Shown: positions 1 through 6,263 of the stretch, piece after piece | Layout of the letters: every line of letters starts with the position of its first letter | How positions within the stretch are numbered: the stretch's first letter is position 1 | Origin: Prevotella sp. UBA2756 | GTDB taxonomy: Bacteria > Bacteroidota > Bacteroidia > Bacteroidales > Bacteroidaceae | Assembly: GCA_002353205.1 (NCBI GenBank) | Contig: DEJE01000054.1 | Coordinates: 1 to 25,513 of the forward strand | Direction of reading: 5' to 3' | DNA: 25,513 nt | Position numbers and translations under genes: made by a program | The notes under the pieces: generated by a model | Told to the model about the DNA's origin: nothing | The model's database searches: none | What the model saw: only the letters and a program-made list of their open reading frames with translations

Positions 1-146
1 CCCTTGTACTGCTCCATCATCTCCTCAGGCTGAGCTGGGAATTCTTTATACCTGTCAGCACTCCAAAGCCGGAAGGCATGCTTATCCTTACACCAACTCA
101 GAATGGTCGGAGCATCGTTGATATTGAATGGTCGAAGTGTCATCAT
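1..146 (-). CDS. GNAT-family N-acetyltransferase, N-terminal fragment (cut by window edge)
   Basis: Translating the minus strand from the ATG at 144-146 gives 48 residues with no stop before the window edge. They begin MMTLRPFNINDAPTI and continue through LSWCKDKHAFRLW. This LRPF..ND...I.SW start is typical of RimJ/RimL-like GNAT acetyltransferases, which move an acetyl group from acetyl-CoA to an amine. The acetyl-CoA-binding motif would lie outside the window, so the substrate cannot be judged. The start codon overlaps the cupin stop codon (ATGA), which points to translational coupling and to one transcript with the upstream cupin gene. A second ATG directly follows the first, so the exact start is uncertain by one codon. 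Confidence 0.65.
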   Translation of the reverse strand, partial: MMTLRPFNINDAPTILSWCKDKHAFRLWSADRYKEFPAQPEEMMEQYK

Positions 147-451
147 ATCACTGTAATCCTAATCATTTTAGTCACGCTGTCGGTATTGTTCCAGCAGGAG
201 TGGGGAATGCGGCCCTCTACGAGGAAGGCTTCGTCCTTGTGGATAATGACCGTCTCATCGCCTAACTGGATGCGGGCCTCGCCCTCGATGACGATGAAAA
301 GATGGTTATGCTCGTGGGTGTGCAACTCCGTTGGGCCACCGCCATTGAGGTCGATGTAAGCGACGGAACCATCAACGATGCGTCCCATCTCTCCAAATAG
401 TTTCTTGGCACGGAAGTTAACGTGCTTCGGGGGTGACACAAAATCTTGCAT
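143..451 (-). CDS. Small single-domain cupin protein
   Basis: This 102-residue protein is essentially one cupin barrel. The first cupin motif is visible as GPTELHTHEHNHLFIVIEG near residues 39-57, with several metal-ligand histidines and a glutamate. The second is VEGRIPHSCWN near residues 78-88, with its histidine and asparagine. Stand-alone cupins of this size bind a metal and act as small enzymes or ligand sensors; nothing here gives the substrate. There is no signal peptide, so it should be cytoplasmic. It starts about a dozen bases after the place where a truncated S41 peptidase reading frame loses family resemblance, and its stop overlaps the GNAT start. It therefore looks like an intact member of a partly damaged minus-strand operon. 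Confidence 0.85.
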   Translation of the reverse strand: MQDFVSPPKHVNFRAKKLFGEMGRIVDGSVAYIDLNGGGPTELHTHEHNHLFIVIEGEARIQLGDETVIIHKDEAFLVEGRIPHSCWNNTDSVTKMIRITVI

Positions 452-462
452 ATTTCGTATAT

Positions 463-768
463 TTGTCCGTCATGGAGAGCAGATATCAGTTTGGTCACTT
501 CCACCTGCATCTCGTTAAGTGTCAAGGAGTCGCGGTTGGCCAGCTCATCTCTCAGCTGCTTCACGGCCTTGCCAAACTCTTCCTTCCCGCCAAAAGCGCT
601 ATAGGGATCGGGATGTATCTGCTCCAATTGACTGAAGAAATAGTCGTAATCCTGAAGCAGGCCTTCATTACTTACAGCCTGTCCCCATCCAATAGTTACG
701 CTGCACAGCAGAACGAATAGCAATAATACTTTTTCATTTCTGAGATTGTTTTTATTGTTTTGAGTCAC
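463..768 (-). pseudogene. Truncated S41-family (tail-specific-protease-like) peptidase N-terminus
   Basis: The minus strand encodes a signal-peptide-like segment (VLLLFVLLCSVTIGWGQ), then DYDYFFSQLEQIHPDPYSAF and LISALHDGQ. This matches the N-terminal helical region of Bacteroidetes S41 peptidases, which normally leads to a DGHT motif followed by PDZ and catalytic Ser/Lys domains. Here resemblance stops at DGQ (about 463) and the cupin begins at 451, so the catalytic part is missing. The natural start also looks damaged. An ATG at 735-737 is followed by only five A's and gives MKKYYCYS; one more A would give the classic MKKVLLLFV. The only in-frame near start is a GTG at 766-768 overlapping the receptor stop (GTGA). 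I read this as a decaying remnant; a short secreted peptide from the GTG is the alternative. Confidence 0.6.
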
Positions 769-3485
769 ATTCTTGCTTTCTGCTTGTCGCCGGCGCCACG
801 TCCGCGATATTTCGAGTGGGCTTCGTTGAACTTCCACGTCACGTCGAGGATGAAGGTGCGGCGGGCGGGATTGTTGGTGGTCAGGTCGCGATAGCCATAG
901 ATGACGGCATCAGTCTTGTTGGCATTGAAAAGGTCGATGCAGCGCAGGTCGGCAGTCAGTGAGCCGAGACGGCGCAGGTTGATGTCCTTCTGAACACCAA
1001 GGCTGCCTATGATGCGCGGCTTGGTGATGCGGAAATTGTTGTAATCACCCTTCGTAGCCCCTTCCACATCGGCACTCAGGCGGAAGGCGTGAGGCAGTTC
1101 GATGGTGTTGCGCCAGGAACCGTTGAACCAGGGCTGGGAGAGGGTGACGACCTCGCCCGCAGCTGTGGGCGACTTGTAGTTCTGGAACATGGCCACAACT
1201 GCCCATGTGGGATGCCAGCAGCCGATGGTTGGCCGGGCGGAGGCGATGACGGTGAGACGGTCGTAGTCGTCCTGGCTGTTGATGGGGCGCACGAGGCTGA
1301 TGAGCGGGTCGGCGGAGCCGGGATAGGGTTCGGTGGACATGGTGATGGCATCGTTGATGCGACCGTAGTTCAGCGTCAGGTTGGCCCACTTGTAGGCGAC
1401 GTTCAGCACGAGGCTGTGGGTATAGCTGGGCTGCAGGTAGGGGTTGCCGCTCTGGTAGGTATAGCGGTTGATATAGATGGTCGAGCTGGTCAGGTTGGCG
1501 TATGGCGGGCGCTCGATGTCGCGGCGGTAGGAGAGTGATAGCTGCACCTTGCCGACGGGGGCGGAGACGACTGCTGTGGGGAACCAGTCGCCATAGTTGC
1601 GGCAGACTTCATCCTCGCGCTTGCCGAAGTTGAAGTAGTCGTTCGTCAGGTGTTCATAGCGCAGACCCAGCTGGGCGAAGACCTTGCCGAACTGACGGCC
1701 ATACTCTGCGAAGAGGGAAGAAGACTTCTCGTTGATCTCGGTGTCGGTGGCTTTTACGGGTACGGCATCGGTAGCCGTGAAGTCGTAGGCATCTGTGCGG
1801 TGGTTGTACGTGTATTCGCCGCCCAGTGAGAGATTGCCCTTCCAGACGGGATAGCCCAGGATGAGCTTCGTGGCCCAGAAGTTGTTCGAGCTGAGGGTGT
1901 TGCTGGTGATGGAGCGGGTGGATGGTTGCTGTGATACAGCAACAGACGAGACGGCGGTGGTTAATTCCTTCGTGATGCCTGGCGACTGGGTGTCGTCGAA
2001 GAGACCGTCTATGTTCAGATCGATGCTCAGCTGGCCCAACTTGCCGTTGTAGTAGGCGTTGAAGATGTGCTTCTTGAACTCTTCTTCCTGGGTGATGTCG
2101 CTCTCTGAGCGTTCCACATAGTTTCCGTTCTCAAAGTTGTTGGTTAAGAACATGCCGCTGTACTTTCCGCTGGGATGGCGGTCGTATTTGTAGTAGGCGC
2201 CGAGACTGTGGTTTTCGTCCACCATATAGTTCACCTGCAGCTGCGGCGACCAGCCTTTCCAGGTGTTCTTGGCCTCCTGCGTACTGATGCCCTCAATTTT
2301 ATCTTTCCCTGCATAGTAGGTCAGCGTGTTGTCCTGAAACGACTTGCTGTGACCGTAGCTGCCTGCCCAGAATGAGGCGGTGATGTCGAGTCCGCCCTTG
2401 CGATAGTTCACGTCGAGGTTGTTGGTTGCTGAGAGTCCGTACTGATACATGCCTTCGGCGCTATCCTGAAACGAGAATCCTTCGCCTTGTGCCTTCTTGA
2501 GCGTGATGCGCACGACGGCTCTCGTGGAGGCCTTATAACGGGCACCGGGGTTCTGCACCACGTCCACGTGCTGAATCTGGTCGGAACGAAGTCGAGAGAG
2601 TTCCTTCATGTCCTGCACCCGGCGCCCGTTGATATACACTTCGGCATCGCCGCGCCCTGTCACCTTCACGGCCCCGTCGCGCTCAGCCTCCAAGGATGGA
2701 ATCTTCGAGAGGGCATCGCTCACCGTTCCAGCCTTCTCCAGAATCGTTCCTGCCACCGTGGTGCGCATGGCATCGCCCTTGGCCCGAGTCTTTGGCAGGC
2801 TGCTCTTCACCACGATGCCATCCAGGTGTTGCGTCTGGTTGTACCATAGTGTAGTATCCACCGAAAGACTGTCGTTCTGAGCGAATGCTGTGGTACACAT
2901 CATCACGGTCATAGCCAGTACGGCTAAATTCTTGATACTTACACCACCAAGGAAATTACTGGCAACAATGTGCAGACAGGGCGCGCCGTCCTTGACGTTA
3001 CGGTTCGTCTCATTGCTCACGCCGCCGATGAAACTACGGCTCTTCGTCTCGACATCCAGCGAATCGGGCACTATAAGTTCCACGCCACCCATGAAGGTGT
3101 GGATGTCTATCTCCTCGTCCTCCGTGATGACAGCCTCGCGCAAGTCCAGGCGGAGTCCCCCGCAGAAAGCGTCAAGTCGGGCTCCGTGGAACGGCTCTCC
3201 TTTATATATATACTCGTCACCGCCATAATGAACCGAACAGCAGATGCGCTTGCCCTCTTCCGTAGGTGGAACAGGTCGCTGCAGCCATTGGTTTGGGTCG
3301 CGACGATAACTGTCGATTACAAGATGTACCCCGACATATAGCAAAACGAATATGCTGAAATACATGGCCCATCGGCCTTCCGACATGGTTTCAAACCATC
3401 TCCAATGGAGAATGCCCCAAAGAGTGGCCAACTTCAACAGAGCAGCCACGATAAAAATGATGCCAATAACAGTTCTTCTTTTCAT
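765..3485 (-). CDS. Fusion of LiaF-like membrane protein and TonB-dependent-receptor-type outer-membrane barrel
   Basis: This 906-residue frame joins two normally separate proteins. Residues 1-185 have two TM helices (about 4-26 and 39-57) and a LiaF/YvqF-like C-terminal domain with repeated GG turns (FCGGLRLDL, FMGGVELIVP, FIGGVSN, FLGGVSIK). That domain belongs to envelope-stress membrane proteins and should be cytoplasmic. Residues 186-203 (NLAVLAMTVMMCTTAFAQ) look like a complete signal peptide. Then come a plug-like domain (VSDALSKIPSLE..., VYINGRRV, about 235-330) and a large outer-membrane barrel (about 335-890) of the TonB-receptor type, lacking an N-terminal carboxypeptidase-regulatory-like domain. 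No stop or Shine-Dalgarno separates the halves; the first in-frame ATG inside the signal peptide is at 2910-2912. A promoter lies upstream at 3529-3560. The ligand is unknown. Whether the product stays fused is discussed in the findings. Confidence 0.85.
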   Translation of the reverse strand: MKRRTVIGIIFIVAALLKLATLWGILHWRWFETMSEGRWAMYFSIFVLLYVGVHLVIDSYRRDPNQWLQRPVPPTEEGKRICCSVHYGGDEYIYKGEPFHGARLDAFCGGLRLDLREAVITEDEEIDIHTFMGGVELIVPDSLDVETKSRSFIGGVSNETNRNVKDGAPCLHIVASNFLGGVSIKNLAVLAMTVMMCTTAFAQNDSLSVDTTLWYNQTQHLDGIVVKSSLPKTRAKGDAMRTTVAGTILEKAGTVSDALSKIPSLEAERDGAVKVTGRGDAEVYINGRRVQDMKELSRLRSDQIQHVDVVQNPGARYKASTRAVVRITLKKAQGEGFSFQDSAEGMYQYGLSATNNLDVNYRKGGLDITASFWAGSYGHSKSFQDNTLTYYAGKDKIEGISTQEAKNTWKGWSPQLQVNYMVDENHSLGAYYKYDRHPSGKYSGMFLTNNFENGNYVERSESDITQEEEFKKHIFNAYYNGKLGQLSIDLNIDGLFDDTQSPGITKELTTAVSSVAVSQQPSTRSITSNTLSSNNFWATKLILGYPVWKGNLSLGGEYTYNHRTDAYDFTATDAVPVKATDTEINEKSSSLFAEYGRQFGKVFAQLGLRYEHLTNDYFNFGKREDEVCRNYGDWFPTAVVSAPVGKVQLSLSYRRDIERPPYANLTSSTIYINRYTYQSGNPYLQPSYTHSLVLNVAYKWANLTLNYGRINDAITMSTEPYPGSADPLISLVRPINSQDDYDRLTVIASARPTIGCWHPTWAVVAMFQNYKSPTAAGEVVTLSQPWFNGSWRNTIELPHAFRLSADVEGATKGDYNNFRITKPRIIGSLGVQKDINLRRLGSLTADLRCIDLFNANKTDAVIYGYRDLTTNNPARRTFILDVTWKFNEAHSKYRGRGAGDKQKARM

Positions 3486-3528
3486 AACCTCATTAAAACA
3501 TTTGATAGTTGTTGCACGATTGCGAGTG

Positions 3529-3560
3529 CAAAATTAAGCAGGTGCAGCATTTCCCGCAAA
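3529..3560 (-). promoter_or_regulatory. Promoter of the LiaF-receptor fusion operon
   Basis: On the minus strand, TTTG (3557-3560) is followed after 20 bp by TAATTTTG (3529-3536), a very good match to the Bacteroidetes -33/-7 consensus. It leaves a leader of about 40 nt before the ATG at 3485. The AlgR/LytTR-like repeats lie upstream of its -33 element, a usual activator position. Confidence 0.75.
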
Positions 3561-3585
3561 TTTCTGGGATATCCTGCATGTAAAT

Positions 3586-3640
3586 GTGACGAATGGCAGG
3601 TTCGCGTGACGAATGGCAGTCAATCTGTTACGAAACGCAT
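3586..3640. promoter_or_regulatory. Tandem AlgR/LytTR-like operator repeats
   Basis: GTGACGAATGGCAG occurs perfectly twice (3586-3599 and 3606-3619, period 20 bp). A degenerate third copy, GTTACGAAACGCAT (10 of 14 identical), lies at 3627-3640, period 21 bp. The complement of the repeat contains CCATTCGTC, one base from the AlgR core CCGTTCGTC; AlgR is a LytTR-domain regulator. Spacing of about two helical turns is usual for LytTR sites. The array sits between a LytTR regulator gene and its divergent neighbour, so autoregulation and control of the fusion operon are likely. Binding is inferred. Confidence 0.6.
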
Positions 3641-3662
3641 GTGCTATCTCGATTTATTTTCG

Positions 3663-3670
3663 TACTTTTG
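3663..3670 (+). promoter_or_regulatory. -7 element of the LytTR regulator gene
   Basis: TACTTTTG matches the Bacteroidetes -7 consensus and ends only 8 bases before the ATG at 3679, so the mRNA would be nearly leaderless. No good TTTG lies at the expected -33 position (about 3640), which abuts the third operator repeat. A weak -33 beside an operator fits an activator-dependent promoter. Confidence 0.55.
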
Positions 3671-3678
3671 CACCCGAT

Positions 3679-4593
3679 ATGAATGGAATTCAAAAAGAGA
3701 CTCTTAGGGTACGCATCATCAGCGTCGGCATAACCTGCCTTGCCTTTGTCGTGTTCAAGCCTATTGGCTTAGACGCGTTAGGACTGATGCTATATCTGCA
3801 CTTCTTGGCCATTTGGCTGCTTGGGGTCGGTGTCTGTTATGTCACAGAGGGTGTCGTAACCCATATCCTGAGCATACCGACATCGCTTGACAAGGGGGTT
3901 GAGTATATTATTCGTCGTAATTTGTGGTTTCAACTGATTAATACGCCCTTGGAGGCACTCTTTATCTGCGCCTACCTCCATTTCCCCATGAGCAGCATAG
4001 GAGCCTCAGATCCGTTGACGTGGAAAGGAATCCTTCAGGCTATCCTGCTTCTGGCTTTCTGCTCCTTCATCATCGGACTCTATTGGCGATATAAATTTCG
4101 TACAAGATTTCTGGCATTAGAGTTGGAGGAGACACGAGAATTGAACAGCCGGCTTCAACTGTTGCAGAAAGAGGCTGAAAATAGTGTGGAGAAATACGAG
4201 GATGAAAAGGCTGGTTTAGTCGCATCCATAGAGCATCCAGACGACATCATCCTCACGGGTTCTACCAATGAGAAAGTCATGCTTTCCGTCTCCCACCTAT
4301 TATATATAGAGGCGGTTGGCAATTATGTCAAAGTGGTTCACTGGCTTGAGGGTAAGGTTCGTTCAGACATGCTCCGCGCCACATCGAAACAGATGGAAGA
4401 AACGCTGCATGCCTATCCCATGATAGTACGCAGTCATCGTGCTTTCATTGTCAACCTCGGCCAAGTGGAACATATCGTTTCGAAGTCTGGCTCCATGCAA
4501 CTCGTCATGAAGTACAACCATGATGCCATACCTGTCTCCCGCAGCAAAGTTGCAGCTATCAAGGAAATAATTAAAGGGATTTTGTTGTATTAA
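3679..4593 (+). CDS. Membrane-bound LytTR-family transcriptional regulator
   Basis: The 304-residue protein has four TM helices (about 12-30, 36-56, 82-102, 117-137), a charged likely coiled coil (about 145-182), and a C-terminal LytTR DNA-binding domain (about 190-300). The domain shows LLYIEAVGNYVKV, the signature RSHRAFIVNL (251-260) and IPVSRS (284-289). LytTR domains bind direct repeats, and such repeats lie just upstream of this gene. There is no receiver domain, so the membrane part probably senses the signal itself. I chose the ATG at 3679 because a -7 box (3663-3670) lies just upstream of it; a longer frame opening at 3613 would begin upstream of transcription. It is divergent to the LiaF-like/receptor fusion, a likely target. 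Confidence 0.88.
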   Translation: MNGIQKETLRVRIISVGITCLAFVVFKPIGLDALGLMLYLHFLAIWLLGVGVCYVTEGVVTHILSIPTSLDKGVEYIIRRNLWFQLINTPLEALFICAYLHFPMSSIGASDPLTWKGILQAILLLAFCSFIIGLYWRYKFRTRFLALELEETRELNSRLQLLQKEAENSVEKYEDEKAGLVASIEHPDDIILTGSTNEKVMLSVSHLLYIEAVGNYVKVVHWLEGKVRSDMLRATSKQMEETLHAYPMIVRSHRAFIVNLGQVEHIVSKSGSMQLVMKYNHDAIPVSRSKVAAIKEIIKGILLY

Positions 4594-4627
4594 CGTGAGT
4601 TCGACGTAAGAAAAGTGTTCAAAAATG

Positions 4628-4695
4628 TAGGAGTGAAATATTATTTGTACCTTTATAGGTGATAATCAAACAGATACAAATAATACCCACTCCTA
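4628..4695. repeat. 68-bp foldback inverted repeat
   Basis: The left arm TAGGAGTGAAATATTATTTGTA (4628-4649) pairs with the complement of the right arm TACAAATAATACCCACTCCTA (4675-4695). The terminal 8 and the inner 10 bases match exactly, and a short interior patch differs. About 25 bp separate the arms. It lies between the convergent LytTR and rodA genes. It could be a MITE-like element, the leader of a decayed insertion sequence, or a bidirectional terminator; no clear target-site duplication is visible. Confidence 0.75.
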
Positions 4696-4698
4696 TGA

Positions 4699-4790
4699 GT
4701 GACTGTAGATTTAATAGAAACAATCTGTATTCTCGACGAACTCTGCAAATATTCTACTCCAGAGTTGAAAAAACATCTGGTTGAGTTTTT
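4699..4790 (+). pseudogene. Possible transposase N-terminal remnant
   Basis: Read from a GTG at 4699 the plus strand gives VDLIETICILDELCKYSTPE and then LKKHLVEFF before running into the end of rodA on the other strand. The pattern resembles the first residues of some insertion-sequence transposases (an IS982-like ILDDLCK...ELxKHL start), but this rests on memory of the pattern only. An ATG at 4695 sits in a different frame, as if a small indel followed it. The foldback repeat just upstream would be the IS leader. Part of the frame coincides with a terminator-like hairpin, so chance is a real alternative. Confidence 0.25.
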
Positions 4791-4793
4791 TCA
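4766..4793. terminator. Terminator-like hairpin at the rodA stop
   Basis: TGAAAAAAC (4766-4774) and GTTTTTTCA (4785-4793) form a perfect 9-bp inverted repeat with a 10-base loop. The right arm contains the rodA stop codon on the minus strand. The A and T runs are inside the stem, so it could end transcription from either side between the convergent genes. The efficiency of such an A/U stem is uncertain. Confidence 0.45.
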
Positions 4794-6263
4794 GGTCCTC
4801 ACCAGATTGCGGCCGGCATCGATGCGCAGGAAGATGAAGAGGAGGATGGTGAAGCCCCAGAGCGAGGATCCGCCGTAGCTGAAGAAAGGCAGCGGGATGC
4901 CGATGACGGGTGTCAGTCCGAGCACCATGCCGACGTTGATGAACAGGTGGAAGAGGAAGATGCTCAGCACGCAGTAGCCATAGACGCGGCCGAAGCGGAA
5001 CGGTTGTCGCTCGGCCAATCGGATGAGGCGCAGGATGAGCGCGAGGAAGAGTGCGAGGACGATGGCGCATCCGAGGAATCCCTCTTCTTCGCCTACGGTG
5101 CAGAAGATGAAGTCGGTGTCTTGCTCGGGAACATATTTGAGCTTCGTCTGGGTACCGTTGAGGAACCCTTTGCCCAGCAAACCGCCCGAGCCGATGGCTA
5201 TCTCGCTCTGGTGGACGTTGTAGCCGGCTTTCTTGATGTCGTTGTCCAGGCCCAGCAGCACGTTGATGCGCGTGCGCTGATGCTCTTGCAGCACGTTGTT
5301 CATGACGTAGTCGGCAGCGTTGAAGAAGATGACCGAGCCAAGGGCGAAGAGTGCGATGTAGAAATAGTTGCGAAGGCGCGACGTCATGCCCTGATAGAAG
5401 AGGTAGCCGATGAGTCCTGCCGTGAGGGCCATCTGCAGCCACACGATATCGAAGGGGATGACAAACTTGGAGAAGAGCAGTGCGAGGAGCGTGACGCCCA
5501 TCGTCACGGCTATGATGCGCCAGAACTTCTTCGTGTCGTTGCAGTAGGTGAGCACCATGAAGGCTGTGAACACCTGCACGAGGATGAGCACGCAGAATTT
5601 TCCCACCGAGGTGGGTGTGTCCCACAGTGCCACGGCTTCGAATCGTATGCCGATGACGAAATAGATGACCATGGCGACGCCTGTGAAGAGGATGCTCCCC
5701 GTCATGCCTTCGCGGTAGAACATGAGGAAGAAGGCAGAGTAGACGAGTGCGGACCCCGTCTCCTTCTGCATGACGATGCAGAACATGGGCAGCAGGATGA
5801 TGGCGCAGGAGATGAGGAAGTCTTTCATCTTGTGGATGCTGTAGCCGTAGGTGCTCATGTACTTGGATATGCACAGGGCCGTGGCGAACTTGGCAAACTC
5901 TGCCGGTTGCAGGCGGAGCGGTCCGAGGACGAGCCATGATCGGGATCCCTTGATCTCGTGGGGATTGAAGATGGTTGCTATGAGCAGGAGGACGAGCGCT
6001 CCGTAGAGCACGTAGGCGAAGGTGTCGTAGAAGCGGTCGTCGAGGAGCAGGAGCACCAGTCCGAGTATGACCGACGTTCCTATCCACACCAGCTGCTTGC
6101 CCGAGTTGCTGTCGAAGCCGAAGATGTTGGTCTCGCCGTAGGTGTAGGTGGCCCCGCAGACGCTGATCCAGCCGAAGGCCAGCAGCATGAGATAGATGAC
6201 GATGGTCCACCAGTCGATGGAGCGCAGCACGCTCGGTTGTCGGTTATCGTTCGCCTGTACCAT
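4791..6263 (-). CDS. rodA: RodA, SEDS-family peptidoglycan glycosyltransferase
   Basis: RodA polymerises lipid II into glycan strands during lateral wall growth, in partnership with PBP2 and steered by MreB. The 490-residue protein is a multi-pass SEDS protein with GSRSWLVLGPLRLQPAEFAK (106-125), the extracellular region with GLLGKGFLNGTQTKLKYVPE, the DTDFIF segment carrying the likely catalytic aspartate (D384), and a C-terminal GLTPVIGIPLPFFSYGGSS motif. It is longer than E. coli RodA (about 370 residues) because of an extra central membrane region (about 185-300). It starts 20 bp inside the end of mrdA, and a full Shine-Dalgarno, AGGAGG (6271-6276), sits 7 nt before its ATG. That is uncommon in this phylum and supports this start. 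It is the last gene of the cluster. Confidence 0.95.
   Translation of the reverse strand: MVQANDNRQPSVLRSIDWWTIVIYLMLLAFGWISVCGATYTYGETNIFGFDSNSGKQLVWIGTSVILGLVLLLLDDRFYDTFAYVLYGALVLLLIATIFNPHEIKGSRSWLVLGPLRLQPAEFAKFATALCISKYMSTYGYSIHKMKDFLISCAIILLPMFCIVMQKETGSALVYSAFFLMFYREGMTGSILFTGVAMVIYFVIGIRFEAVALWDTPTSVGKFCVLILVQVFTAFMVLTYCNDTKKFWRIIAVTMGVTLLALLFSKFVIPFDIVWLQMALTAGLIGYLFYQGMTSRLRNYFYIALFALGSVIFFNAADYVMNNVLQEHQRTRINVLLGLDNDIKKAGYNVHQSEIAIGSGGLLGKGFLNGTQTKLKYVPEQDTDFIFCTVGEEEGFLGCAIVLALFLALILRLIRLAERQPFRFGRVYGYCVLSIFLFHLFINVGMVLGLTPVIGIPLPFFSYGGSSLWGFTILLFIFLRIDAGRNLVRT

Noticed and set aside
3613..3678. Upstream extension of the LytTR regulator
   Set aside because: It would contain the promoter -7 box and part of the operator array; the ATG at 3679 is more consistent.
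4947..5939. Long open frame opposite rodA (330 codons, very acidic, rich in His and Asp)
   Set aside because: Pure antisense shadow of a well-conserved membrane protein in GC-rich DNA. The product has no domain pattern, promoter or leader.
4711..6210. 499-codon same-strand frame overlapping rodA
   Set aside because: His/Arg/Pro-rich out-of-frame translation. rodA in the other frame has all family motifs.
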